The notes beneath the pieces are model-generated. The model searched no databases. It saw nothing but the letters and a program-made list of their open reading frames with translations, and was not told the DNA's origin. The position numbers were made by a program, and so were the translations under genes. Below are positions 1 through 12,300 of a stretch of 64,000 nucleotides of DNA, piece after piece. Location of the stretch: assembly GCA_030549495.1 (NCBI GenBank), contig JAUIRK010000934.1, forward strand, positions 434,001-498,000. The letters are read 5' to 3'. The DNA comes from Nectonema munidae (taxonomy: Eukaryota > Nematomorpha > Nectonematoida > Nectonematidae). Each line of letters starts with the position of its first letter. Within the stretch, counting starts at the first letter, position 1.

Positions 1-3000
1 AAATAGTAGTAGCTATATAATGTTTGTTTCAGTGATATTCCTCTTAGTCACAAGGCAAGGCATTTCAAAGTAAATAAAGTCTACCTTTGCATGCATTCAG
101 AAGCCTGAAGTTTCACAACTTTTATTTCATTCTATGACATCTTGTCTTGGGTGAAAATCTTGGTACTTTTGGCACTATAGTCAGAAGAATTCCAACTCTT
201 CCCATATTTCATGTGGATTTGAAAGAAATTGTTCACTTTGGAAAAAGAGAGATTTTTGAGATCTCCAATGGAGACAGAAAGACTGTGTTCGCATTAATTA
301 TGAGAACGTAGTAAAATAGTATATAGAATTATATCCAGGGCGAATTACTTCTTACTGATTCTTTTAAACATTCTAATTTCTCAATAAATATTTTAATTCA
401 ATTCATTAAAGAAATTAAAAGATATTTTAGCCTCATATCATTAAATAAGTGAATTTAGTAAAAATTTCTTTAATCTTTTCAAAAGTGAGCTTCTTTGACG
501 TCTAAATGTTATTCTTTTAACAAATATATAGATATGACATTTTTTACTCTTGTTAATAGTTATGCATGCCTTGTTTATTTTTAACAATTTGTATACTACT
601 CGTAACCTTGAACTTCTTATCTCTGCCTTACAAGCGGTCACTAATGAATGACCTATTTAGCCGTGATTACTTCACTTTTATTCTTTTTTTGCTTTATATT
701 TAACGTGTATGTGTAGTTTATTCTAAATATTCAATGTTCAAAAAAATGTCTTTCTTTCAATAAATTTAATTTCTTAATTTGAAATATTACATAATGTTTC
801 TGATCAAAATTCTTATAAATTGAATTGGATTCAATAGTATACATTTTTTCGTCTAACCCCCCCCCCCCCCCCCCCCCACTAACCACTTCCAATTTTTTTT
901 GCTCCATTGGCAAATACGTACTGTTTACCAAAGAAAAAAAACATATTTTTATAACCATAAAACATGCATAGGGAAATCCTTAATCTAATCGAAATAGTTT
1001 GAATTGTGTATAATAGAAAGATTGGAATCTTTTTTGATTTCTATTTTACACCGAGAAATATTATTTCGCCCTCATCTCAAAAATTTTATACTAAATTATT
1101 CATTTTATTGGTTTTCTTTTATTACATTTAATGAATTTTTGATGCAAAGGCATTATTTATAGGTTGATAAGTAGATTTTGTAAAAACAACATTTATTTTT
1201 TACCAAATTTTCATCATCTTTATTTGAATGGAATCCTTTTTGCAAATAATATTGAAGTGTTCTTTCATAAATTTCAGAAGTAATTGAATCTTCGAACAAC
1301 ATTTGACAGATTTTTACATATGTAACTAAAAAAATGTGCTATACTCGCTTAATAACTTTCAATTTTACAAATATATACATATACTCGTAAGAGAATATAA
1401 GAAGAAAAAGAAGAAGATTGTTTATAAAAGAAATATCGCAGAAAGAAATATAAAAATATATAAAAGCTTGTTTGTTCTTGCATGTGTCCAAATACACGTT
1501 ACCATAGAATTAAGAACTTTAGTTATCAGGAGAAAACTTCGAAAACACCTTCCAAATTAGTTATTTTTTAGAATCTTAATTCTTAATTGCTGTACTACTT
1601 CTTTTAACTGGTATAAAGATTCAAATAATTAACTACAGTAGTAAACTTAACCATCGTTAATCCATCTAAGTACATGAGGGGAGGCAACTCGCATTTTCCT
1701 CAGCGTAGAAAGAACATATGTCAAGGAAAATTACTTATTTTGAATGCATTAATTTATGCATGTACTTTGAAAAATTAGGAAATAAAAAAGATATATTGAA
1801 TAATCTTAAATTTTTTTATAAATTATTCTTATCTAAAAATTAGTTTAATTTTATTACTATATGATATGTTTTAAGCAATTCAAACTTTTTTAACACATGG
1901 ACAAAAGTTTTCATGATTTTTCATGGAACACTAAATTGTTTGAAAGATAATAAATGATTAATTGCTAGCAAAATATTGTAAAAAAGAGAACTTGTAATGT
2001 TTGAAGCGTTTATATAAAATATAAAATTCATATAAGTCGATATAAATTTTTTTTATGTTTCCTGGCACAGAGATTTGGAAGTAATATGGCAAAATGTTGT
2101 TTCCAAAGGTTTAATCGATTAGCCTAAAGATTAGATTTATATCGATTAGCTTTAAAAAGCAAGGATAAATTACAAAATTTTTAATCCGAAAAAAATCTAA
2201 GAATTTTTTTAGACTTAGATAGATTTGGAATTTTCATTGAAAATATTTTTCTACAAAACTTTGATTTGAAAGTTCAAACTTATTGTAAAACGTGTTGAAG
2301 TTTTCTTTACCCATTTTTTAACACTATTTTTGAAAACACTGAATAAAAATGAAATATTTTTCGTGGAACTTTAGAAATAAAATGTGGTCATAGAGCGGTA
2401 AAAATGTAAGAAAAACACTAAAAGACTTTTGAAAATCTGTTTCAAAGTCCAAAGTAGACGCTGGAAGATTCCAATGAAGGAATAAAAAAATTTGATTTGA
2501 AAAATCAAAAAAGATGTCATAATCTGAAAGCTTTTTTTTTTGATAAGATTGTGGATAAAAATTATAATAATTATAAATTCATTGAAATTCAAATTTAAAC
2601 CGGCATAACTTAAAATTGAAGTGTTGCCGTTCCAGAGTTCTGTTTTCATTTTTCAATGAGTTAGATTCGAAAAGTTTAGCGAACGGGGAATAGGAAATGC
2701 ATAAACAAATGTTCGATGAGAGCAGGAAAAACAGTTCTGTTTGTGACAGTCAACAAATTTAGCATTATTTAAGTCTTTGTACCTTGCTGATTGATGAGAA
2801 TTCTGTGGAAATTTTTTGCAAAAGTTAGAGAATTTCTGAAAGAGTAATCTTCCTTTTGAGTGTAGGTTATTAAATTTTTATATTAAGTTTTAAAACTTTG
2901 AAGTAGAAAATTGGTCCAATTTTGCATATATAAATGACATAATAAAGTTTTCTTTATACATTTTTAAATACCATTTTTTCTCTTTGCTTTAATAAAAATT

Positions 3001-3989
3001 GAACTTCATCAAAAAGATATGAAAATGAGTGTAAAGACGGCGATGGATTCAGAATATTGGAGAGTTTTGCTGTCAAGTTATAGATGAATATTCTTCCTTT
3101 GGATGCAATAAGCGAAAAAAAGATTTCAATTTAATTAAAAATAAAGGTAATAAATCATGAAATTGAGATATTTGTTCATGCACTCTACACCAATCTAAAG
3201 ACACAACTATAACGCATAATCTCATGCCTGTGTGAATGCAGACTTTTTCAAAGTTTTACTTTTTTTTATATAATCATTAGTCTCATGATTTCTTTGTTTT
3301 TTTTTATAACTTTCTTGAAGTTAAATTTTATTTTTTAAATTTTTCTAAAATGATGACATTTTCTCTTTAGATTATTTTGTATCTCAATTATAGTTCAAAA
3401 ATACTAAACCGTCTTCCTCCTTCAAAGAGGTTAGTTGTTAGGGGTTTGTAAATATACGATGAAATGGTAATATGTCAAATATATGAGTCTAATCTTAAAT
3501 TTAACACTATCATCTTTCCAACGCTTTGATATTTGCAAATATTTCACACACTTGGATGCTTTGTAAATATGAGATATTTGTAAAATTCAAACATAAATAT
3601 GATAAAACTTGGCTATCTTAATTTTAATAAAAAAGTTTGAAAATGATTTCATTTGCTTTTTCTTTACTTTTTTGAGGTAGATTTAATTCAAATTTCTGCC
3701 ATATCATTTGCAAATTAATTCAAAATTTTAGTTTCATGCACTAGGTCAAAAAATCATTAAATTATGCAGCTCCTAAGAAGAAAGAGAGCCAAATATTGTG
3801 AAAAGTTTTGATTCGTTAGATCAAATGTCAATCAAACAGAATAAAATTTAATTGGATGCATGATTCATTGAAAATTTTTCTTACGAGTATAAGCAAAAAA
3901 GGCTCTCTCATATTATAAAAAGTAAGTAAATAACCTTCAGGCAGCTTTTCATGAAAATAGTTGTGATGTTCGATTTCTTGTCACAAAAA
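1..3989. other. AT-rich intergenic DNA with no gene seen
   Basis: Upstream of Pc I see only low-complexity A/T-rich sequence, short meaningless frames and one run of 21 C residues at 857-877. No exon, transposon end or RNA gene could be supported. Confidence 0.6.
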
Positions 3990-4685
3990 TATACACACAC
4001 TCACACACACAACTCAGTAGAAATGCATTCATTGTGTAATTGAACGTGTATATACGTGCATAAGATAGAGTGTGTGTGTGTGTGCGAGTATATCATACAT
4101 AGTTTCGTCATCTTCCTCACATCATGATCGCAGCAGTGTCATTCGAGCGCTCATCATCACTTCACACATACTCTCGTCAACAAGAATATAATGTATTATT
4201 ATTATTTCATAAAACTCATCTCTGCTGCATCTTCTTGCATCATTATACTTTCTTCGTGCATGCATTCAGCGAAAAGACATGCGCAGGGATGATGGTAGCG
4301 AGAAAGACTTTTCCTACTCCATATCTCACCACTGTCACATCACAAACGCAACTCCCTCTCAACTAATCAATACTCTCTCTCTCTCTCTATCTATCGCATC
4401 TACGGTTTTCCTATAAAATAAATTCGTCGTCGTGATATTTTAAGCACGCCTACCACGTCAAATGCTTCCAGATGATCACGACGATACACACTCTACTCCT
4501 CTCTGCCCTAGTCTCGTCTGTCCATCATCACTCTTCTAACTTCTACATTTGATTGATTGATCAAAATTCCTTCATAGACTTTTCCTTCGTCATCATATTT
4601 GTACTTGTACAACTTTCAAATTCATAGTACACCCCACGTTTCTGTGAGTGCGCCCAACGTATAAGGGCTACAACACCAAGAGATT
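3990..4685 (+). promoter_or_regulatory. Probable promoter and 5' leader of Pc
   Basis: This block is clearly GC-richer than the AT-rich DNA on both sides and lies directly before the Pc start codon. It contains CA and GT runs (about 3993-4015 and 4069-4085), a CT run (about 4371-4390) and a TATA-like TATAAAA at 4412-4418. No transcription start can be fixed from sequence alone. A short open frame at 4124-4366 lies here but looks like no known protein. Confidence 0.4.
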
Positions 4686-4739
4686 ATGGAGGACAAAATC
4701 TACGCTGCAGAAAGAATACTAAAGTCGAGAGTGTTCAAG
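4686..4739 (+). CDS. Pc: Pc exon 1 (start of chromodomain)
   Basis: Eighteen codons beginning MEDKIYAAERIL and ending VFK, followed by a GTAATC donor at 4740 (phase 0). The stretch IYAAE carries the first aromatic-cage residue, Y6. Upstream DNA is GC-richer with strong T/C-rich stretches, as expected of a 5' leader. Confidence 0.9.
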
Positions 4740-7700
4740 GTAATCCTTATTATCCTTTACACTTTCAATCCGATATAGATTATTTTTTTGTCTGCCAGGA
4801 TTATAGCATTTTATCACTGACCAATCAAAAGGACGGACCAATCAAAAGGAGGGACCAATCAAAAGGACGGACCAATCAAAAGTCACCCGTTTATTCAGGC
4901 CCGTACTCAGTCCTGAAAAATTTAATAAACGTGGCTCAGAGTTATCAAAACATGACTTCTATTTGAGAATGAGTTCTTTGCCTCCGACCCCAAATTTTAA
5001 ATCGAATCTAAATTTTAATTCAGGTCAATCATTAATCAACTTATAAAAAAAAGAAATAAATTCAAAACTTTTTATCAATAGAACTAACAAAGTTGAGTAT
5101 AGAAACAAAGGAACCACTAAACTATCAAGCATCTGCGAGAGTCAGGTATATTGTTTTCAGAAGAACCTTGTGGTTTTAGTAGCAAATCACGTAGGATAAC
5201 TTGTCAGTATATTATCTATTGATTTTTGATAATTACGAAATTTTTGCTCCTTCTGGTAGTACATAGAAGCCCTACGGGGAACAATTTAGAGTTGACAAAG
5301 GGCATGGTAAAATTTTAAAAAAAAATTTTTTGTATATTGACATTTATGAACTGTGAGTGATAACTTAATATTTTTGTTAACCATTTTAAAAGCTTCAGTT
5401 ATTTCAGGATCCATATTCATTTCGTGATAAAACTTGATCCTGAACTTTTGATTTTTATAAACTAGATGCTAGATGGATTTTTGAATAATTTTTCGTCAAA
5501 CTACGTAAAAGCATAAAGTCTCTTTTCTTTCCTTCTACCGGATCAAAATGTCATCTTTTTTCATCTGCTAACTTCATATGTTTCCAATCATTTTTTCGAT
5601 TATTTTGTTTGACGTTGAGATATATGTTTTTCCTTTTCTAAATCATTTTTCTTGTTTCAAAATAAATTGAAAAACTTTAAATGAATTCTTTTGTAAAGAG
5701 GATTCAAGTAATTGCAAACACCTTTCTCGTAAACCTGCGCTCCCTCATTTGGCAATCGTTTTTGAAGCTTCTTTGATAAACTGATTGAAGTAATCATTAT
5801 GGTAGAAAATTTTTTTAGTAACTTCAATTCATCTTTGCAGTTCTTACACCTTCCATGATTCTTACACATGTTTACAATATTAATGCCGTTTAGAGACACT
5901 TATTACAACCTTATCGATAAAGTTTTCCGTTTTAACTAATAGTTTCACGCTTCCCAAATATTTCTTCCCCGATTACTGGAAACGTAAAAAATTCTTTCCT
6001 TCAGGGACGCGGAATTTTCAAGTCCCCACACGATTTGGCTACATAGTAATTAAATTAAAGTCGAATTTGATTTGTTTTTACTTCGCATATAATTTTCACC
6101 ATTTTCAATAAAAATTATTTTTCTTTTTCCAATATGATATTTGTTTTACATTTAAAAAATTTTATAGTATTTATTGTTCTATTTTAATTATGGAATAAAC
6201 GGTTATCAAATATGATAGATACGAATTTACGCAAACATATAATGGGTAAATTACTTTTTTTTACTTTTAAAAATTTTTTTTTTTTTACTTTTAAAGGGAA
6301 AAGATTAAGTGTTTTTTACTTGAATTGATTTTGATAAATCTCAATTATTTTCATACATTCATTACATAAAATGTAGTATGTCTTATGTTGGATCCCTTTT
6401 GTGAAATAGGTAAGAACTTTCATGCTTCATGAAAATGGAGAATTTCTTGCACGTATCTTGGAATTTGTTCACAATTTACTTCTTTTGCCAGAAATAACTA
6501 ATTTTAATGAAAAAAGATATTTCGGATTTAGAGTTAAAATATTATTTTTCTTAGCAACAAACTTCACTCACTCTTTCTTTTCTTTTAATTGACTTTTTTC
6601 AAACAATGACACTACACTTTGTTTTCATTTAATTAATATTAAGTTTACTATAAGTATTTTTCATTAAAAGACATTTAAAAATTTGTTATTTATAAATTTT
6701 ACATTAAAAAATTAATTATATTATTTATAAGTATATGTTTATTGAAAAAATGAAAAAAATTAAAATTTGATGTCTTTTGAATTGAATTCAAAGTGAAGTA
6801 TTTTCTTGAGTTGATCCCTGATTCTTTATTTTCCATATTTGATATCCATTTGTTGCCTTATTTTTCACGAGAAACAAATAATCTACAAAACGATTTTATC
6901 AATCGTTCTACTTTTAGCGATAGCTTCCTGTGTTTAGAAAAAGTATTCCACCAAATTCGTGTTCCGATAAACCAACGCTTCCCTTGACCAAATGTGTGCT
7001 CTTTCATGAATTTTTTTTGGAAATCCGGTCTTTCTGTCTAATCTCTAAAGATATTCAGCATGTCTTCTTTATTTTTGTATATAAATAAAGACTTCTGATG
7101 TTGGAATTATTTTCTAATTTTCACTACAATTCTAAGCTTTGTCCTTCATTTTTGTTGCTTTTAACTCTTTGAGGACCATAATTTTGAAAAGTAATCCCCT
7201 TCCTGCTTCCTTTATTTTTCAATGGTGCTTTATTTACTTAAAGACAACGATTTAAATGTCTTGGACATTGGTGTAAAACTCGTCTTTTAAACGTTAATAA
7301 ATGATTTGTCCAAAAATTTTTTATCTCTAAGGCTACAAATCACGTGATTTAAGGATGTGTGCCTTTATATGATTTGAGAGTATCAAAAAATATAATGAAT
7401 TCAACAGCTGATAAGTATCAGAATTTTGAAGACGGAATAATGGAGTATTTTCATTTGTCAATGGAATTGTATATATCTAAAGCAGAATGTTTTATTTGGT
7501 GTCTCACTGCAGCTCGAAGTGTCATAAAAGTTCAGCCTAAACTCTAAACCAAATACATTATTCCTTTGATTTAATCAGTGAAAAAGTGAAGCATAACAGA
7601 CAGATAGCTTGAGATTTTCTATCTGTCTGCATCGATCAATAGTGAAAAAAGTAAATTGATTCTATTTTAACAACCGATTTGTTCTTTGCTATATATAGAG

Positions 7701-9261
7701 CATCGCACCACAATAAATATTTTAGCGCTTGCAATAACTTTGAGTAAAAGCGTGCTCACAATAAAATTTTTACTGCACTTTTTAAATAAAAAGTCGCTTT
7801 TCTCTTCCTGGTGAAAAAAGGGTGTGTTCGTTCGCCTTTGAGAAGAGATGGATAAAGCTTTGCTTCGTAGACTTCAAAATCAGCATTCAACACAACCAAC
7901 CACTCCTTTGCACTGCTCTTAATTCAGATAATCAAAGAAGTATCTGATTAAAATTGTAAAGAAAAGATTTAAAGCATTGGCAGGCCCACATGGTAGCGGA
8001 GCAAGTTTGGGAGAACGTGTCCCATCAATTTTTGTCTTTTATGTTTTCCCGCGAATTTTAAATTTTTTTAAGGAAAAAAATTGAGATCAAGAAATAAAAA
8101 ATAAATTTTCAATAAAAAATTTTTATAAATGAATATCAATGTCAACGATTTTTGATTTTCATACTTTAGAAGGAGATTAAATCCGCCTCAAGACAATTAG
8201 GCCTCCAAATATATTGATACTAATATCGCCTGAAGGACGAATTTTCGCTGAACCCTTTATACGGCTAAAATTGACGTAGAGGTTTTGAAAAATTCTGATA
8301 GATTACGTGAGTGAAAAGGCTTTTTTGATTGTGTCAAAAAGTTAATCATGATTTTAAGCTATTTTTTGATCCAAACAACATTATTATGATAAATAGTTTG
8401 AAAGTTTCTTTAATGATGCTCATTTCCTATAAATGATGTAAGGATAGAGAAAAAAAGGTTTTAAAAAGTCAGAAAACAGTAAATTGAACTTTTTAAAAAC
8501 GCTCAAGTGAAAATCTTACGTGGAAAATATTTACGTAGGACCAAAAATTTAGAAAAATAATTGGCTGGAAACGGAGATCTTGGGAAGCTGGGAAAGAAAC
8601 GACAGCTTGCGTCTAACAGAATTTGAGGTGAGGTGCTTATTTCCATTCTAATCAGTGATTTGTCAATGAAGTTCTTTTTTTCTCCCTTATTCTTATATAT
8701 ACTGTTTTTTTTATAAGTTTTTTTTGAATGTTGCTAATTCTATTATACTATACAGGGGCGGATCTAGAAATTGGCATTAGGGGGGGGGCGGATTTTACTA
8801 AACTAGAACTCAAATTTCAAGCATATAAATTTAATGATGGGGTTTTAAAACAAATCCTTATAGATATATGTTAATAACTCTGTATATGATTAATAGTTTA
8901 ACCAAAGCATTATGTATTAAATGAAAGTCAAAGACATTTTGCAAATGTTTTTTAAATTTTTTGTAACAGATCTCATTTAATTTTACGGGGAGGGGGGGGC
9001 GTACGTCGGCTCCAGGGATGGACCGAGAGGGGGGATAGGGGGATGCATACCCCCCCCCCCCCACCAGCAATCTATTCAAGAAAAATTAAGGTTGGAGTCC
9101 ACCCTAAAATAGAAATCAAAATTGATGAAGTCATTGATCGATTTTCAAAGCAAAAAGAAAGAAGAAAAGACTTTGTAATATAATTTTAATCATTTATTTT
9201 ACATACGTTTTCAAATTTCTTCCCTAATAAAATGTGTAAAATATTTTGATAATATTAGTAT

Positions 9262-9301
<40 letters not shown>

Positions 9302-12300
9302 AAGATTTCTGGATCCCCCACTGGTCCGCTCCGCCCCCTCTAAATCCGCCTATGCTATAGAGGGTGTCAGAATTCTTGGTCCAAGGTATTTGTTCAATAT
9401 TGATTTTGGTAGGGTTATTTGCTGTGCTGAATAATTTTAAATATGTAACTTACTTGTTGATTTCTTCTTTTTTCTCCTCTTGAAGTTGAGATATACAATC
9501 TAAATTCTAAAGGAATATTCTACATAAATTTCAATTTGATATGGAATAGAATATGTGGTAGGATCACGCCGAAAGCCTCTGAAGATACCTCAACAAAATA
9601 AGGTAAAAGTAAAAAGCAAAGTTGCAATAAATATATAAGTTATAAAAATAGGGATTTAAAATGGATGCCAATTGTTAAAGATTTGTTTTCTTCGTATTTT
9701 TGAGTTTAGCATTTATTTTTATTTTTAATTATGCTATTAGTCAAAATCTAGGAACTTTACATTTTTTCAGAAGTATTTCATTTTTTTGTTAAACCAACGT
9801 GATTTAGTGTGTAGAATAAGAACATGTAGTTTATTTTCGAAAATATCAAAGATTCGAGCTAATAAATACAAAAATGCATCATTTTTTGAAATCTAACCAA
9901 AATCCTAAACAGCTAAATTGTAGAAATCGAGTTATGAATTTAGATTTATCATATCAAAGACTTCCAAAATAGATATTGATATCTTTATAATAGAGATATA
10001 TCATCTTTTGGTATTTTTCTCTAAAAACGAGGACCGCTATACGGTTTCTTCAATTAAAGGGAAATTCTAAAGGGGGTCTTTCGTCAAAACGTTTTACAAC
10101 CCCTGATATAGAAATGTTGCGTTATTTAATTTCCTTAATAAATATACGAATTTCAAAATGGCATATGCAGTAAAACTTCTTCCAGCGAACACCCTTATTC
10201 CGTCCATATCCAAAATGTCTTTGATACTATTGTTCTAATACCATATGGTCAAATGAGGAATACTCTAATAGACTAATTCGTCCAATAGAGATATTGGTTT
10301 AATATTGATTTGTCAAATTGATAAAAAAGAGATTGTAATATTTATTTCATAAGAATACAAAAAAATTAATGTTTTAAAGTCAAACTATGTAAGTAATTAG
10401 GTGGAAACTTACTTGAAAAAGTATTTTAGTATCAAATGTCGAAAAGATTTTCTGTAGTCCGTAACGTGTACTTTCACCATTGGTAAAAAAACATTGAAAC
10501 CTTCTAATATTTGTGCTTGTCATTAATGTAAAGGATATTAAATGATCGATTTAGAAAATGATCATTCCTTAAAGTTGGCGTTAAATTTATTAAGATTTTA
10601 AGTAAAAAGTCGGCAGATGGCCTAGTGGTAGGAGCGTAAGGTCTTAATCCAGATGGTCTGGGTTCGATTCCCGATCGTGACTATCCCTTTCCATCTGTTC
10701 AGCTATGCAAAATTATTCTTCCCTATGGATGCGATACCGACAACTAAAAAAAGTACTAGAAGTCTAAGTCCGAATAAAAGTTGAATATTTTTTTTTCCGA
10801 GTATCCAACCCTATTGAAATATCTACATATGGCTTTACTTTTTTACTCTTAGTCATTAGCAGAGCGAACAAAAGTCAATGAAGTCAAAAAGTCAATTTTT
10901 TTAAAAAAAAAACAAAAAGTCACTGTGTAAACCAATTTTGAATTAGTTTGAACAATATTTCCTTCTGTTTTTTCGATTTTTCTATGTCAATGAAAAGTCA
11001 AAAATTTATTTTGGGTAAAACTGTTTTAAAAAAACCAAAAATTATATTATTTTCAATGATTATTTCATGTTAAAGTAGTAGTAATTATTATCATTCGAAA
11101 TGTGAATTTACACTTTTATCTCTCAAAGTTTAATCTCTATTAATGATTTAATTTGTTTTTAATTTTGCCGTGGAATAAAAAGCTGGAAAAATGAAAATTT
11201 TGAATAAAACATCCTTTAAAAAATTTGGAGGATACACTCCTTCCAGGGCGAATAAAAGTCAATAAAGTTAAAAAAAAACATTTAAATAAAACAAAAAGTC
11301 AATAAAGAAGCAAAAATATTAAATAATATTTTTAAACTATACTTATTTTACTCAAAAATTTTTATTTTTTTTATTAATAGGAGTGTTTATATTTCAAAAA
11401 ATGTTTTCTATGGTAGGCTAGAATTTATGTGTTACTTATTAATAATAAATAACAAATTCGAAATGTTTTAGGGTGTATTTGACAAAATCTAATAAAATAT
11501 TTGAAAAAAAAAATTTTAATTTTATGATTTAAAATTTTCCCAATGGATCATTTAAAAAATTTTTGTTTAAATTTTTGTCCGCCGTCTCGCTTCAAATTGT
11601 TGATGACAAAAATTTCTGAATATGCCTTTGATGTATACGATATACCACATTTTACAAAGCTATAAATCTCATAAACTTAACATTTTAAATCTTTTCTTGC
11701 TTTTTGTTTCATTAAAAAAAAATAAACACTTTTTTTGTCATTTTATTCCTTTTCATGAAAGCACAGGGAAAGACATTTTAGCAAATCTGGTGATAAAAGT
11801 TGATAAGATAAAAAAAACTAAAAAAACAATTAAAAAGAGTAATTAAATATGCTTTATAACTCACTCACTATCTTATTAGCGCTTTTAATATTTTTCGACT
11901 CATGATTTAACATTTCAAGGACGATTCAAATGATTTCTTAGTATTTTCATTTGCTATCTTTATTATAAAATTATATCCTCATCTTGATTCCATCAACTCT
12001 TTCTTATCTTCTCTTCTATGCTTTTGATCTTTGTCATCATCATCGTCATCATTATTATCATCATCATCACAAGATGTTATTGTCTCCGAAATTCGATGCA
12101 CATATTAAACTTTATCGACGTGACTGGTACGGATAAGTCTCCGTTCGATTCCGCACATGGGCGAATTTGTATTCACAATTAACGGGAGGATATGTATAGG
12201 CGCTATAAAATCTAAGAAAGATTCTACATAGGTAAAATTATAATTGGTTTTGAGAATCTAACATGGAATAAGATCTCATTAATTTTTCAAAACTACTCTT

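Noticed and set aside
4124-4366. 80-codon frame in the Pc leader
   Set aside because: No recognisable domain, lies in T/C-rich leader with microsatellites; more likely untranslated or a chance frame.
10611-10684. tRNA gene suggested by good A and B boxes
   Set aside because: The acceptor arms do not pair, the body continues with a tail shared by other copies, and several similar heads exist; this is a SINE.
12100-12170. B-box-like GTTCGATTCCGC suggesting a third SINE
   Set aside because: No matching A box or second copy in the window, so not supportable.
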